64,000 nucleotides of DNA from Gammaproteobacteria bacterium (GTDB lineage: Bacteria > Pseudomonadota > Gammaproteobacteria > Pseudomonadales > Halieaceae). A program made the translations under genes and the position numbers. The notes beneath the pieces are model-generated. The model saw nothing but the letters and a program-made list of their open reading frames with translations, did not search any database and was not told where the DNA came from. The stretch spans positions 1-64,000 of the forward strand of contig JAUIMF010000007.1 in assembly GCA_030433415.1 (NCBI GenBank), read 5' to 3'. Shown in pieces: positions 8,803-18,452 of this stretch (positions are counted from its first letter, which is position 1; each line of letters begins with the position of its first letter).

Positions 8803-9965
8803 CAGCCGATTACCCGCAGATTGACGACCTCGTCGATGGCCCGCAGCGCATCCAGCGAGGTATCACAGGGGCAGGCCTCGAGGTCGATGATGTTGTACGC
8901 CACGGCTTCGCGACTGCTGTTGAGCATGTCGACGATGTTGATGTCGTGCTCGGCGATGATACCTGTGATCTGGTTCAGCACCTTAGGTACGTTGCGGTTG
9001 GTGATCGTCAGGCGCACGGGCGTAGTGCGCGGCAGCGAAATATTGGGGAAGTTCACGGAGTTGCGAATGTTGCCGTTCTCGAGAAAATCCATGAGCTGAT
9101 CCGCGACCATGACCGCACAGTTTTCTTCTGCCTCGCCTGTGCTGGCACCGATATGCGGCATCTGCAGAACCTTGGGGTGGCCCAGAGTGTCATTCGCGGG
9201 AAAATCCGACACGTAGCAGGCGAGACGTTCTTCGTCCAACGCCCGCAGCACCGCCGCGTTGTCCACGATCTCACCGCGGGCAAAGTTCAGCAGCACAAGT
9301 TCGGGTTTCACGCCGGCGAGCAGCGTATCGTTGATCAGACCCCGGGTGGCATCGAGCACAGGCAGGTGCAGGCTGATGTAATCCGCCCGACCGAACAGGC
9401 TGGTCAGGTTGTCCATCTTCTCGACATCGCTGGACAGGCGCCAGGCCGCCTCGACGCTGATCGCCGGATCGTAGCCGATCACCTTCATGCCCAGGGCCAG
9501 ACCCATGTTGGCGACCAGGGAGCCGATGTTGCCCAGACCGACCACACCCAGGGTCTTGCCCATGAGCTCGGTACCGGCGAAGCGCTTCTTCTCTTTCTCG
9601 AGCAGCGGATCGAGGCCTTCCTGCGGCTCCAGGGTCTCGACAAACTTCATGCCGCCATAGATATCGCGGGAACCCAGCAGCATACCGGCCAGCACCAGCT
9701 CCTTCACCGCGTTGGCATTGGCGCCGGGTGCGTTGAACACCACGACGCCCTGTTCGTTACAGCGATCCAGCGGCACGTTGTTGACGCCGGCGCCGGCGCG
9801 ACCAATGGCCATCAGGCTCTCGGGGAACTCCATGTCGTGCAGCTTCTGGCTGCGAATCATGAAGGCATCGGGGCTCGGCAGTTCGCTGGCCACTTCGTAG
9901 CGCTCGCGCGAAAAACGATCCAGGCCTTTGACAGAAATCGTGTTGTAGGTGCGGATTTTGAACAT
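8799..9965 (-). CDS. serA: D-3-phosphoglycerate dehydrogenase family protein with C-terminal ACT domain
   Basis: A 388-residue protein from ATG 9965 (MFKIRTYNTIS). The NAD-binding Rossmann motif is GVVGLGNIGS (about residues 145-154). Catalytic positions of the D-2-hydroxyacid dehydrogenase family are visible: Arg in NFARGEIVD, an acidic residue in DFPAND and His in PHIGAST. The last ~80 residues (TPVRLTITNRNVPKVLNQITGIIAEHDINIVDM) form an ACT domain, as in serine-regulated PGDH. The expected reaction is oxidation of 3-phosphoglycerate to 3-phosphohydroxypyruvate, the first step of serine synthesis. No serB/serC is adjacent. A longer frame to 10049 is rejected because the family N-terminus matches 9965. 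Confidence 0.88.
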   Translation of the reverse strand: MFKIRTYNTISVKGLDRFSRERYEVASELPSPDAFMIRSQKLHDMEFPESLMAIGRAGAGVNNVPLDRCNEQGVVVFNAPGANANAVKELVLAGMLLGSRDIYGGMKFVETLEPQEGLDPLLEKEKKRFAGTELMGKTLGVVGLGNIGSLVANMGLALGMKVIGYDPAISVEAAWRLSSDVEKMDNLTSLFGRADYISLHLPVLDATRGLINDTLLAGVKPELVLLNFARGEIVDNAAVLRALDEERLACYVSDFPANDTLGHPKVLQMPHIGASTGEAEENCAVMVADQLMDFLENGNIRNSVNFPNISLPRTTPVRLTITNRNVPKVLNQITGIIAEHDINIVDMLNSSREAVAYNIIDLEACPCDTSLDALRAIDEVVNLRVIGC

Positions 9966-10098
9966 GGTGCAGTGTCGGCTGGTAAAAGAGGCGGCGATTG
10001 TAGGGATATTGGGTCCGTATCGCCAGTGACCGCCGCTTTTCGGGTTCACCCCGGCGGGTTCCTGACCTACACTGCCGGTCCTGCCTCAACGAGCTGCG

Positions 10099-11556
10099 AT
10101 GATGGCCTTCTCCCGGGACAGCGACGCCCCCGTGCTTGAACGCGAAATGGACGACCAGATGCGTAACCGCGCGCGGCGGCGCGTGTTCCTGCTCACGTTT
10201 ACCGTGGTCCTCGCCATTGGCCTGATCTACACCGCATTGCAGCCCCGCGTGTACCAGAGTTCCGCGACGGTGCTCATGAGCGCCCCCACCGCGATCGATG
10301 AGGTGGTCACAGTGGCTGACGTGCAGGGCGTCGCGATCCAGCGGCGCATTCTCACGGGCCGCGAGATTACCGAAACGCTGGTGACGCGCCTTGCCGACGA
10401 CTACGACCTGCAGATGGATGGCCTGTCTGTGCGTGCCTTGCTGGACGTGGCCGCAGTGCCCGATACCAACCTGCTGGAGTTGCAGGCCCGTGGCGAAGAC
10501 GCGGCCCTGCTGCCCCCTCTGGTTGAGAGCTGGATAGATGTTTACTCCGGTATCCGCGCCCGCGATATGGAGCAGCGTCGCAGCCAGACCCTGACCGAGG
10601 TCGACGAAGAACTCACGGGGTTGCAGGAGCGCCTGGCGACCGCGCGACAGGCCCTGGCAGATTACCGTGAAACGCACGAAATCATTTCGATGGAGCGCCA
10701 GGAAAACGCCGTCCTTGCGCAGCTCGACGGCCTGAACAAGGCCCTGAACAACGCGGTCGAGGAAGAGGTCAAGGCTAAATCCTATCTGGACACGCTGTCC
10801 CAGTCCCTGGCGTCCGGCGAGCAGGTGGTACCCGCCACAGAGCGCGCTGCGGTCGCCGCCATGGCCAAGGAACTGGAATCGCTGCGCTCGCGCTTGCGGG
10901 ACCTGCGCACCCGCTATACCGACGATTACATCCGCAAGGACCCACGGCTGCGGGAGATTCCACAGCAGATCAGTGAGCTTGAACGGGAACTGGCCGACGC
11001 CTACGCCCAGGGCACTACGGCAGAACTCGACAACGCCCGTCGCGCCTTCGATGCGGCGAGCGCCAGCGTGAAGGAGCTCGAGCGTCGCCTGAGTGAGCAC
11101 AAGGCCGCGGTGGCCAATTTCAACAACATTTATGCCGAACACCAGGCCCTGGTCGAAGACCTTGCGCGCCTCGAAGAACTGAACCGCGACACGCAGGCGA
11201 GGCAGGTACAGATCGAGGTACGCCAGACCGAGAAGTACCCGCAGCTGGCCGTCATCGACTGGCCCCTGCCTCAGGCAGCGCGCATCGGTCCCGCCTACGG
11301 CATGCTGCTGGGTGCCAGCGGGCTGGCTGCGATACTGATGGGTATCTTCGCGACCTGGCTGTATTCCTACCTGCATCCGCGCCAGGATCAACCCGCCTAC
11401 ATCAACCTGTCAGGCGTACACATGTACGGCGATGGCGTGCAGGCGTTGGAACAGGGAGCCGCGGCGGCGCGATTAGCATCAGACGAGTCGGCACGATTGT
11501 CTCATGAGACCGAGACGCCTGATGAAGGGGAGTCCGGGGCGTCCGAACCAAAGTAG
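10099..11556 (+). CDS. Wzz/GumC-like polysaccharide co-polymerase
   Basis: A 485-residue protein with two terminal membrane segments: VFLLTFTVVLAIGLIYTAL (about residues 29-47) followed by PRVYQSSATVLM, the classic Wzz start, and a second helix at about 396-417 after a proline-rich VIDWPLPQAARIG. The large middle part is periplasmic coiled coil, rich in Glu/Arg/Gln heptads (about 150-370). Such proteins control chain length of O-antigen or exopolysaccharide. There is no C-terminal BY-kinase domain and no glycan gene cluster beside it, so it is an orphan here. The last ~65 residues are polar and acidic. Divergent from serA over 133 nt. Confidence 0.8.
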   Translation: MMAFSRDSDAPVLEREMDDQMRNRARRRVFLLTFTVVLAIGLIYTALQPRVYQSSATVLMSAPTAIDEVVTVADVQGVAIQRRILTGREITETLVTRLADDYDLQMDGLSVRALLDVAAVPDTNLLELQARGEDAALLPPLVESWIDVYSGIRARDMEQRRSQTLTEVDEELTGLQERLATARQALADYRETHEIISMERQENAVLAQLDGLNKALNNAVEEEVKAKSYLDTLSQSLASGEQVVPATERAAVAAMAKELESLRSRLRDLRTRYTDDYIRKDPRLREIPQQISELERELADAYAQGTTAELDNARRAFDAASASVKELERRLSEHKAAVANFNNIYAEHQALVEDLARLEELNRDTQARQVQIEVRQTEKYPQLAVIDWPLPQAARIGPAYGMLLGASGLAAILMGIFATWLYSYLHPRQDQPAYINLSGVHMYGDGVQALEQGAAAARLASDESARLSHETETPDEGESGASEPK

Positions 11557-11589
11557 GCGCGGGGAAGATCGCCCGTCCGGCCAAAAGTC

Positions 11590-12798
11590 TCAGAGCGGAT
11601 TGACCTCGAACAAGGCCGCCGCACCCATACCGCCACCCACGCACATAGACACCACCACGTACTTCTCTCCCCGACGCTGCCCCTCAAGGAGCGCATGACC
11701 CACCATGCGAGCGCCGCTCATTCCAAAGGGATGACCGATCGCGATGGCACCACCGTTCACGTTCAGGCGTTCATCAGGAATCCCGAGCTCGTCACGGCAA
11801 TAGATCACCTGGCAGGCAAACGCTTCGTTGATCTCCCACAGGCCAATATCGTCCATGGAAAGACCCTGGCGCTTCAGCAACCGGGGAATCGCAAACACGG
11901 GGCCGATACCCATCTCATCGGGATCACAGCCAGCCACCGCACAGCCCCGGTACGTCCCGAGCACGGGTAGATCCATGCTCGCCGCCAGGTCGCTGCCGGC
12001 CAGTACGCAGGCGGCGGCCCCATCCGAAAGCTGGGATGCATTGCCGGCGGTGATGTGCTGCCCGTCGCTGACAAACTGCCCTCCCTTCAACACCGGCTCC
12101 AGCGACTGCAAGCCTTCCAGTGTCGTACCAGGTCGGTTGCCCTCGTCTTTGTCCAGGCGTACCTGCTGGTGGCTAACTTCGCCGGTCTCACGGTCCTTGA
12201 GCGTTTTCACGGAATCCATGGGCACGATTTCCGCATCGAAGCGACCCGCCTCCTGTGCGGCCGCCGTTCGCTGTTGGCTTTGCAAGGCATAGGCATCCTG
12301 GGCATCGCGCGGGACGCCATAGCGTTCGGCCACAATCTCCGCGGTCTCGATCATCGGAATATAGGCTTCCGGTGCGGTTGCCAACACCGTTTTGGAAACA
12401 CTGCGATAGCTGTTCTTGTGTTTGTTCTGGACCAGGGAAATGGACTCCAGCCCTCCTGCGACGGCTACGTCCATCTCACCGAAGGCAATGGATTTTGCGG
12501 CGGTGGCGATCGTCATCAGACCGCTGCTGCACTGCCGGTCCATGGTCATTCCGGCCACCGTATTGGGCAGCCCTCCCGCCACGGAACAGAGGCGGCCAAG
12601 GTTATAGGCCTGGGTTCCCTGTTGTGCCGCGGCGCCCATCATGCAGTCTTCGATGAGTGCGGGATCGATTCCTGATCGCTCCACGGCGGCGCGCACCACG
12701 TGCCCCCCCATCGCTGGCGCCTCGGTATCATTAAAGGCGCCACGGAACGCTTTACCAATAGGCGTGCGTGCAGTGCTGACAATTACGGCATCTCTCAT
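11590..12798 (-). CDS. Acetyl-CoA C-acyltransferase (thiolase)
   Basis: A complete 402-residue thiolase. The nucleophilic cysteine is Cys90 in MDRQCSSGL; the C-terminal His and second Cys lie in [18 protein letters not shown] and [11 protein letters not shown]. The NEAFA motif is also present ([12 protein letters not shown]). Thiolases of this class cleave 3-ketoacyl-CoA to acyl-CoA plus acetyl-CoA, or run the reverse condensation. An AGGA site precedes ATG 12798. It lies 67 nt downstream of the steroid-5-alpha-reductase-family gene on the same strand. This is distinct from the FadA5-like thiolase at 35.0-36.2 kb. Confidence 0.9.
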   Translation of the reverse strand: MRDAVIVSTARTPIGKAFRGAFNDTEAPAMGGHVVRAAVERSGIDPALIEDCMMGAAAQQGTQAYNLGRLCSVAGGLPNTVAGMTMDRQCSSGLMTIATAAKSIAFGEMDVAVAGGLESISLVQNKHKNSYRSVSKTVLATAPEAYIPMIETAEIVAERYGVPRDAQDAYALQSQQRTAAAQEAGRFDAEIVPMDSVKTLKDRETGEVSHQQVRLDKDEGNRPGTTLEGLQSLEPVLKGGQFVSDGQHITAGNASQLSDGAAACVLAGSDLAASMDLPVLGTYRGCAVAGCDPDEMGIGPVFAIPRLLKRQGLSMDDIGLWEINEAFACQVIYCRDELGIPDERLNVNGGAIAIGHPFGMSGARMVGHALLEGQRRGEKYVVVSMCVGGGMGAAALFEVNPL

Positions 12799-12865
12799 CG
12801 TGTAGTCCTATGGCAGGGTGGGAGCAGGACCGAGTCCGGCCCGCCCCGTGGTTCAAATGATGGTG

Positions 12866-13660
12866 TTAAAGAATGAACGGGATAACCGCCTTGCGTTCCC
12901 TGGGGTAGTCATCGAAGTTCTTGTGGAACCACTTGTGGGTGTAGAGCGCCCGGGGAATGAGGTTGGCCATGGTAATGGCCAGCACAAACACAGCACCGAG
13001 GTTCCAGGTCATCACCGCGAAGCCGACGAACGACAGGATCTCACCGAGGTACTGGGGGCAGGACACCAAGCGGAATCCACCGCCGTAGGGAATTTTGTAG
13101 CGCGGCTCGTCGGGCTTGGGGTGCTTCGAGCGCAGATTCCGCAAAATATGATCCGAGTGAATGTTCAGGGTGAAACCGAAGGCGTAGATTGCCAGGCCCG
13201 TCAGAAAACGGGGATCGCTGAACCAGGCGGGAACGTAGTGCGTGCCCAGCTCAGAAATATATGCGGCGTTCAGGTAGCCGTGGATCGTCAGCGTAAACCA
13301 TCCGGCCAGCACCACGGAAAAATCAAAGGACGACTGCGTTCCCGGCTGCACCCGCATGAGCAGCGGATTGATCAGGGCGCGGTTGCTGTAATGGAACATC
13401 CACACCGCCAGAAAGAACAGGGGTACCGGTTCCATGGCATTGCGCCCCATGAAATACACAATGGGGAACACGAGCAGGCCAGGAAACTCCATCACTACCC
13501 AGCCGAGTTTGGAGCCCATCTTGATACCACCACCTTTGGTACCAAACCGACCACCATACTTCGCCGTGCCGTAAACACTGGAGAGCAGAATCAGGGCAGC
13601 AAAGATAAAGCCCACGGTGAGAACCGTGTCGTAAAGCGTGTTTCCGGTGTACCAGGTCAT
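12866..13660 (-). CDS. Steroid 5-alpha-reductase family membrane enzyme
   Basis: About 264 residues from ATG 13660, which has GAGGC upstream (a longer start at 13732 lacks support). Six or so hydrophobic helices are followed by the family's C-terminal block: GFTLNIHSDHILRNLR, YKIPYGGGFRLVSCPQYLGEI and RALYTHKWFHKNFDDYPRERKAVIPF. These match the NADPH-binding region of 3-oxo-5-alpha-steroid 4-dehydrogenases (PF02544). The eukaryotic enzyme reduces the delta-4 bond of 3-oxosteroids with NADPH; bacterial relatives also include fatty-enoyl reductases and isoprenylcysteine methyltransferase-fold proteins. Given the steroid genes further along, a delta-4-3-ketosteroid reductase is the leading hypothesis. 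Confidence 0.82.
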   Translation of the reverse strand: MTWYTGNTLYDTVLTVGFIFAALILLSSVYGTAKYGGRFGTKGGGIKMGSKLGWVVMEFPGLLVFPIVYFMGRNAMEPVPLFFLAVWMFHYSNRALINPLLMRVQPGTQSSFDFSVVLAGWFTLTIHGYLNAAYISELGTHYVPAWFSDPRFLTGLAIYAFGFTLNIHSDHILRNLRSKHPKPDEPRYKIPYGGGFRLVSCPQYLGEILSFVGFAVMTWNLGAVFVLAITMANLIPRALYTHKWFHKNFDDYPRERKAVIPFIL

Positions 13661-13724
13661 TGGGCCTGCCTCGAGCTTGCCATCGGGAAGGCGGCAGCAT
13701 AATACGGGTGCCTGAAGGCCCCTG

Positions 13725-13738
13725 TAATCCAATTGAAC
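13725..13738 (+). repeat. 14-bp intergenic motif, copy 1
   Basis: TAATCCAATTGAAC occurs here, between the 5-alpha-reductase and LuxR genes, and again exactly at 20119-20132 in front of the wax ester synthase gene. Both copies are in short intergenic regions and both contain the palindrome CAATTG. Confidence 0.4.
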
Positions 13739-13863
13739 GAGGGATTCTTTCGCGCTTCTGTGTCGCCGACCCGGCGGCCAAAGCCCGTCGGGGAAAAAGT
13801 CACTTGCTTAGCCTGACGACCTTACCCACAATCCCCCCTGCCAACAATCCATAAGAACGCGTT

Positions 13864-15009
13864 ATGTCGTCGCTCTCGGACCTGCCGGTTTTTGCCGCGC
13901 TACTCGATGAACTGTACGAGGGGCCCTTTGAACCCAACCCCTTCAACCGGTTCCTGCGCAAACTCAGGGAACTACTGAACCTGAACGTCGCCTGCGTCAT
14001 CATGCGTCAGCCCGAGGGCGACGATGGCGGACTTATTTTCGTGTCCAGTAACCGCGTTGACATGACCGCCGTAGACACGCACGACAACCCCTACACAGAT
14101 CATTACTACTCGATGGACCCCATGGTCGACCTGCCTTATCGGCAGGTCGTGACGCTCGACGAGATTGTGCCCAACGATGAGCTTGAGGAGAGTGAGTTTT
14201 TTCGTATCTATCTCGCCAAGTCCAACGTGCACTACATGGCCGGCATCGACCTCAAGGACGCCAATGGCGAGCGCTACAACGTGCGTCTCTGCCGTCGCAA
14301 AAGCGCAGGCAACTTCACCGAAGAGGAACGCGAGTTCCTGAGTCTGCTGGCGGGGCATATCGAGCGAAGCGTCGCCAATGGCATGCGCCTGGTACAGATG
14401 GATTCGGAGCGCCAGATGCATACCAGCGCGGTCTCGGGTCGCTCCATCGCCACCATCACGCTCGATGAAAACTGCCGCGTGCTACGCACCAACGGCGCTG
14501 CCGAAATGTTGATCAACGCCAACGACGGTATTCTCATCCATCGCGAACAGCTACAGACCCGCCAGCCAGAGCTGAATGACAAGCTTCGCGAGATCATGCA
14601 GAACATGCTGAGCGCCCAGCGCCGCGAAGAGGTGGTGCCCGCCCAGGCGCTGGCGATTCCCCGACCGTCGGGAGAGGCGGACTATGAGTTTCTGGTCAAG
14701 GCGATCCCGGTGGATCGCTATGTCGAAACTCGCAATTCACCGCACCTGATGGTGCTGATCAACGATCCCGCCAACAATCCCACCGTATCGATGAGCGCGC
14801 TTATGGATCTGTATGGGCTCACAAACTCCGAGGCGAAGATCTCTGTGCTGTTATCCCAGGGCAAAACCCTGGACGATGTCTCGAGCGAGCTGGGCATCGC
14901 CCGCAATACCGCCCGGGCCCACCTCAGGGCCATCTACTCAAAGACCGGCGTCACCCAACAGTCCATGCTGGTCAGTCTCGTACTCAAAAGCCTGGCCTCG
15001 CACTCCTGA
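13864..15009 (+). CDS. LuxR-family transcriptional regulator with GAF/PAS-like sensor
   Basis: A 381-residue regulator. The N-terminal ~170 residues have an autoinducer-binding/GAF-like look (YSMDPMVDLPYRQVVTLDEI, then GIDLKDANGERYNVRLCRR). A PAS-like middle part follows (SIATITLDENCRVLRTNGAAEMLI), and the C-terminus is a LuxR helix-turn-helix: LTNSEAKISVLLSQGKTLDDVSSELGIARNTARAHLRAIYSKTGV (split across about residues 315-365). The Thr-rich recognition helix and the spacing are standard. It may sense a hydrophobic ligand and control the neighbouring steroid-reductase or lipid genes. Only 5 nt separate its stop from the convergent PlsB-like gene. Confidence 0.85.
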   Translation: MSSLSDLPVFAALLDELYEGPFEPNPFNRFLRKLRELLNLNVACVIMRQPEGDDGGLIFVSSNRVDMTAVDTHDNPYTDHYYSMDPMVDLPYRQVVTLDEIVPNDELEESEFFRIYLAKSNVHYMAGIDLKDANGERYNVRLCRRKSAGNFTEEEREFLSLLAGHIERSVANGMRLVQMDSERQMHTSAVSGRSIATITLDENCRVLRTNGAAEMLINANDGILIHREQLQTRQPELNDKLREIMQNMLSAQRREEVVPAQALAIPRPSGEADYEFLVKAIPVDRYVETRNSPHLMVLINDPANNPTVSMSALMDLYGLTNSEAKISVLLSQGKTLDDVSSELGIARNTARAHLRAIYSKTGVTQQSMLVSLVLKSLASHS

Positions 15010-15014
15010 GCGGC

Positions 15015-16829
15015 TCAGCTGACGGGCAACTCCCAGCGCCCAATAGCGGAGAAGGAGGCAAGGAGCTCGGCTCTGCGCAGCGTGTTTTCGATACGCTTGC
15101 GCGCCCGGTGCAGCGCATCCAGACGATCTGGCTCGGGCGGGGCGAGACCTTCGCCTTCAAACCAGCGATATGCATTGCGCAACACCTGACGACCGATGGA
15201 CGCATCACTGGTTACGGTCCGCTGCAGATAGGCCTGGCGGCCGTACTTAAGAGCCAGCGCCACCCAGTCCGCATCCGTGGGCTGTTCATTTCGGGCGGCC
15301 ATTTCCAGCACCCGGGCCATGATCAGGTACGCATCCAGAAAATCGAGCAGCGTGGCCGGGGTGACCAATGGCGTCGCCCTGCTGAGCAGAGACGTCGTGC
15401 TGTTTTCTCCCGCTGAGACAGCGGCTTCCCAGTCCGGGTCCATCTGCTCGAGCTCCGTCTGCAACTCCTCGGTGAATTCGTGGCTCTCGGGAAAATAGAA
15501 CTCGTGCTTGAACAGGTTGCGTAACCAACGGGCTTCGCTGAAGAACAGCGCTTTCTTGTCACTGCTTCGCGATGGCGCGACCCGCATCAGGGCGAGTTCG
15601 GCGATCGCTTTGTTGACGAAGAAGTGGATGACCGTATTGCGATAGTAGCCGGCAACGGAATGTTCTTTTTCGCCGATGCCATAAACGGTCTCAGGTCCCT
15701 GATCAAAGCGCGTCAGCAGGTTCCGCCGGATCATCATCTCCATCACCTCGTCCAGACGTTCGCGATCCGCATCGTCGTAGGATGATGTGAGGGGTATGTT
15801 ACGTGCCCGTGCCCAGTTCACCACGTCCATCACGCGGTCTGACAATTCCACCGCCGTCAGCGCCCTTGGCAGGGCTCCCAGCAAGACCAGGGACACCACG
15901 GCCGGCAGGGTGATTGGCGTCACGCGGTTGGCATTCACCGCAACGCGAAATGCCAGCTTGTACAGTTCGTTACTTTCAGTGTCCAACGCCTTGCCCGCAT
16001 CCACGGCAACGGGGGCGCCAAAGTTCATGTAGATGCGCCCCATGGGCTTGCGCAGGCGCTGTAGGTAACTCAGGAACCAGCCAAGGTTCTCGGCTTTTTT
16101 GACACTGCCCGATTCCTCTTGCGTGTAGTCGTCCACGTCACTGATCAGGTCGTAGCTCACAGCAACCGGCACCAGCCGCAAGCCCTCGGTACCGGTCGCC
16201 TCTGCCGCTTCCACCAGATACTTGAGCAGCCCAAGGCGCGGCGGCATGAGCTTGCCGATGCGCGAGCGCGTGCCTTCAAAGGACCAGCTGAAAGGCGAGC
16301 GCTTCTCCATGAGATAGCCAAGGTACTGGCGCAGCGCAAACTTGTAGGCGGGATCGTCGCTGAAGCTGCGTCGGATGAAAATGATCCCGGAGCGTCGACC
16401 GGAATACCCCACGCCCGCAAAGGCCATATTCGCACCACCAAACGAATGCAGCATCGGAAACCCGTTTTCATGCAATGTGGCGATTACCGCAGCGCCATCC
16501 ACATGGGATTTGTGGGTCCAGAGCAGGGCCACGGGATGTTCGTCCATCAGCGCACGCAGACGTTCCAATTGCTGAGGGTCGCAGGTCACGGGGCTTTCGT
16601 AGCCCAGCGACGACATGGTTTTGCTGATGCGCCCGGCAAACTCGCGAAACGTGTTGCTGGGAACGGCGACAAGCTCCGCCAGACATTCCCTGACGCTGCG
16701 CCGTGCCTCGGCTTCGCTGCATTCCAGCTCGGCTGCCAACGCGGGCAGGCGATCACTGAAACGACCTCGATCCACCACGGCTTCGACGACCGCGCCGACA
16801 CCCCTCGCTCGCCGTTTTCCTCGCGTCAT
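15015..16829 (-). CDS. Glycerol-3-phosphate acyltransferase (PlsB-like)
   Basis: A 604-residue protein. Acyltransferase motif 1 is HKSHVDG (HX4D), then GGANMAFAGVGYSGRRSGIIFIRRSF (motif 2 region) and SFEGTRSRIGKL (motif 3, the EGTRSR signature of PlsB-type GPATs), then VPVAVSYD (motif 4). At about 600 residues it is shorter than E. coli PlsB (807). The expected reaction is acylation of glycerol-3-phosphate at sn-1 on the inner membrane. Its start lies 3 nt behind the HAD-PlsC fusion gene, which would supply the next step, so the two make phosphatidate together. Confidence 0.85.
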   Translation of the reverse strand: MTRGKRRARGVGAVVEAVVDRGRFSDRLPALAAELECSEAEARRSVRECLAELVAVPSNTFREFAGRISKTMSSLGYESPVTCDPQQLERLRALMDEHPVALLWTHKSHVDGAAVIATLHENGFPMLHSFGGANMAFAGVGYSGRRSGIIFIRRSFSDDPAYKFALRQYLGYLMEKRSPFSWSFEGTRSRIGKLMPPRLGLLKYLVEAAEATGTEGLRLVPVAVSYDLISDVDDYTQEESGSVKKAENLGWFLSYLQRLRKPMGRIYMNFGAPVAVDAGKALDTESNELYKLAFRVAVNANRVTPITLPAVVSLVLLGALPRALTAVELSDRVMDVVNWARARNIPLTSSYDDADRERLDEVMEMMIRRNLLTRFDQGPETVYGIGEKEHSVAGYYRNTVIHFFVNKAIAELALMRVAPSRSSDKKALFFSEARWLRNLFKHEFYFPESHEFTEELQTELEQMDPDWEAAVSAGENSTTSLLSRATPLVTPATLLDFLDAYLIMARVLEMAARNEQPTDADWVALALKYGRQAYLQRTVTSDASIGRQVLRNAYRWFEGEGLAPPEPDRLDALHRARKRIENTLRRAELLASFSAIGRWELPVS

Positions 16830-16832
16830 GGA

Positions 16833-18434
16833 TCAGCTCCGGGGCTTCGCGGCTCGTTTTGGACCAGGTTTTCTGGCGGCAGCTTTTTTTGCTGCGACCT
16901 TTTTGGCTGGCACACGCTTCGCCGACTTGCGGGCGGGAGTCTTCTTCGCCGCCGTCTTACGCTTGGGACGGGATTTGCCCGTCGATGCAGACTCAGACCG
17001 CGCCTCAGGCTCCTGACCCAGGGCGCGCAGAAACAACCCACGAACCTCTGCCACATGCTCATCGATAGTAGCGGCACTCCAACTGGAGGTATCGACGGGA
17101 TCAAGGATTTCGACGCGTACCTTGCCCGGTCTATAAAGGAATGTGCCCTTGGGAGCGATATCGATCGCATCATGCAATACGATCGGCACCAACGGCACTC
17201 CCGCCTGCATCGCCAGGTGGAACGGCCCCTTTTTAAACTTGCCAAGGCGCGGCGATACGGTACGCGTTCCCTCCGGCGCCATGACCACAGATTTGCCCTC
17301 GTCACGGATCACGTTGACCAGCGGTTTGAGCGCCGCCACCGCACCGACGGAATCCGCGCGATCAATCAGTACCGCGCCGCCAAATTCCATCAACTTGTCC
17401 GCGAAGGGCAATGAAGCCACTTCCTTTTTGCCGACGCCCACAAAGTCCTTGTGCAGCAATTTGGAGACAATGACGGGGTCAATCTTGCTCTGGTGATTGA
17501 ACACGAATACGGCGGGGCGCGCTGCCCACAGGTTTCGCTCGCCAACCACGTCCAGGGACACCCCACTGAGTGCCGAGGCTATGGCCGGATAGACGGCGCT
17601 CGTGAAATTCTGCGCATCCCGCTTTGAACCGGTCATGGACATCACCGACAGAGAGGTGAGCATCACAGGCAGCATGCTCAGGTCCGCGGCCAGGGTTCGC
17701 ACCACACCGGTGGTGGTCACCTTGCGGAAATCGCGGAATTTACGCACGGGCCAGCCGCGGTCGCGGGCGATCTTCTCAAGTTTGCGATTGGGATTGAGCA
17801 CGCGCGGTCGCGCCACGGCTTCCAGCAGGGGCACATCTTCATCGCTGTCGGAGTAGAAGAAGGCTTTATCCAGAGCGAAGCCCTCGCTTTGCGCCAGGCG
17901 TCGCGCTGCCGCGAGTTTTCCTTCGCCCCAGCAGACGTCGCCCGATACAGAGCCACTCAACAAACCATCCTTGACCCCGAGTTCCGTGCAATACACCGTA
18001 TCGATCCCCAGATCTTCGGCGGCGGGCTGAACCTGGTAGCGTGTGGCGGACGACACGATCGCCACCGTGTGCCCCCGCGCCTGATGTTCGCGCACCAGTG
18101 CCCGCGCTTCGGGATAAATAAGTCGGGCAATACGTTTTTCATACACCTCGCGACTGAAGGATGCGTACTCTTCTTCGTCGGTACCCGAGAGCAACTCGCA
18201 GGAAGCGTTGAACAGCTCCGAAAAACTGGCCCGGCGCGCGAGCAGGCGCGTGGTGTCGACCAGCATTCGACGAGCGTCTTTCAGCGACAGTTTTCGCTGG
18301 CGCAGTTGCTCCCGGAGAAACTGCACCACAGAAAATCCCGCGATCAGTGTGCCGTCAAAATCAAACAGCGCCGCGGTCTTTGGTCCCCGGGACGCCGCAT
18401 GAATATCGGTAAGGGTGTCGTTGTCGAGTTGCAC
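16833..18434 (-). CDS. HAD-IB hydrolase fused to 1-acylglycerol-3-phosphate acyltransferase, with histone-H1-like tail
   Basis: A two-domain protein of 533 residues. Residues ~20-230 are a HAD-IB phosphatase (FDFDGTL with Asp25/Asp27; SDSDEDVPLLEAV as the metal loop), related to SerB. Residues ~295-470 are a PlsC domain with HX4D (His314, Asp319 in NHQSKIDP) and APEGTRT (388-391). This fusion is known from mycobacteria and proteobacteria and would make or hydrolyse phosphatidate. The last ~52 residues (482-533) are an almost pure Lys/Ala/Pro/Arg tail with repeated AAKK and PAKK units, resembling histone H1. The start is GTG 18434. It is the middle gene of a patatin / HAD-PlsC / PlsB-like operon. 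Confidence 0.88.
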   Translation of the reverse strand: MQLDNDTLTDIHAASRGPKTAALFDFDGTLIAGFSVVQFLREQLRQRKLSLKDARRMLVDTTRLLARRASFSELFNASCELLSGTDEEEYASFSREVYEKRIARLIYPEARALVREHQARGHTVAIVSSATRYQVQPAAEDLGIDTVYCTELGVKDGLLSGSVSGDVCWGEGKLAAARRLAQSEGFALDKAFFYSDSDEDVPLLEAVARPRVLNPNRKLEKIARDRGWPVRKFRDFRKVTTTGVVRTLAADLSMLPVMLTSLSVMSMTGSKRDAQNFTSAVYPAIASALSGVSLDVVGERNLWAARPAVFVFNHQSKIDPVIVSKLLHKDFVGVGKKEVASLPFADKLMEFGGAVLIDRADSVGAVAALKPLVNVIRDEGKSVVMAPEGTRTVSPRLGKFKKGPFHLAMQAGVPLVPIVLHDAIDIAPKGTFLYRPGKVRVEILDPVDTSSWSAATIDEHVAEVRGLFLRALGQEPEARSESASTGKSRPKRKTAAKKTPARKSAKRVPAKKVAAKKAAARKPGPKRAAKPRS

Positions 18435-18452
18435 GGGAGCTTGTCTCCTTGG

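Noticed and set aside
8574-10139. Long plus-strand frame overlapping the serA region
   Set aside because: It is antisense to the SerA-like protein, has no domain-like composition and no ribosome site; it is a GC-rich shadow frame.
9757-11391. 544-codon minus-strand frame across the Wzz-like gene
   Set aside because: Mirrors the Wzz-like CDS, which has two membrane helices, coiled coil and a normal start; the antisense frame has no recognisable features.
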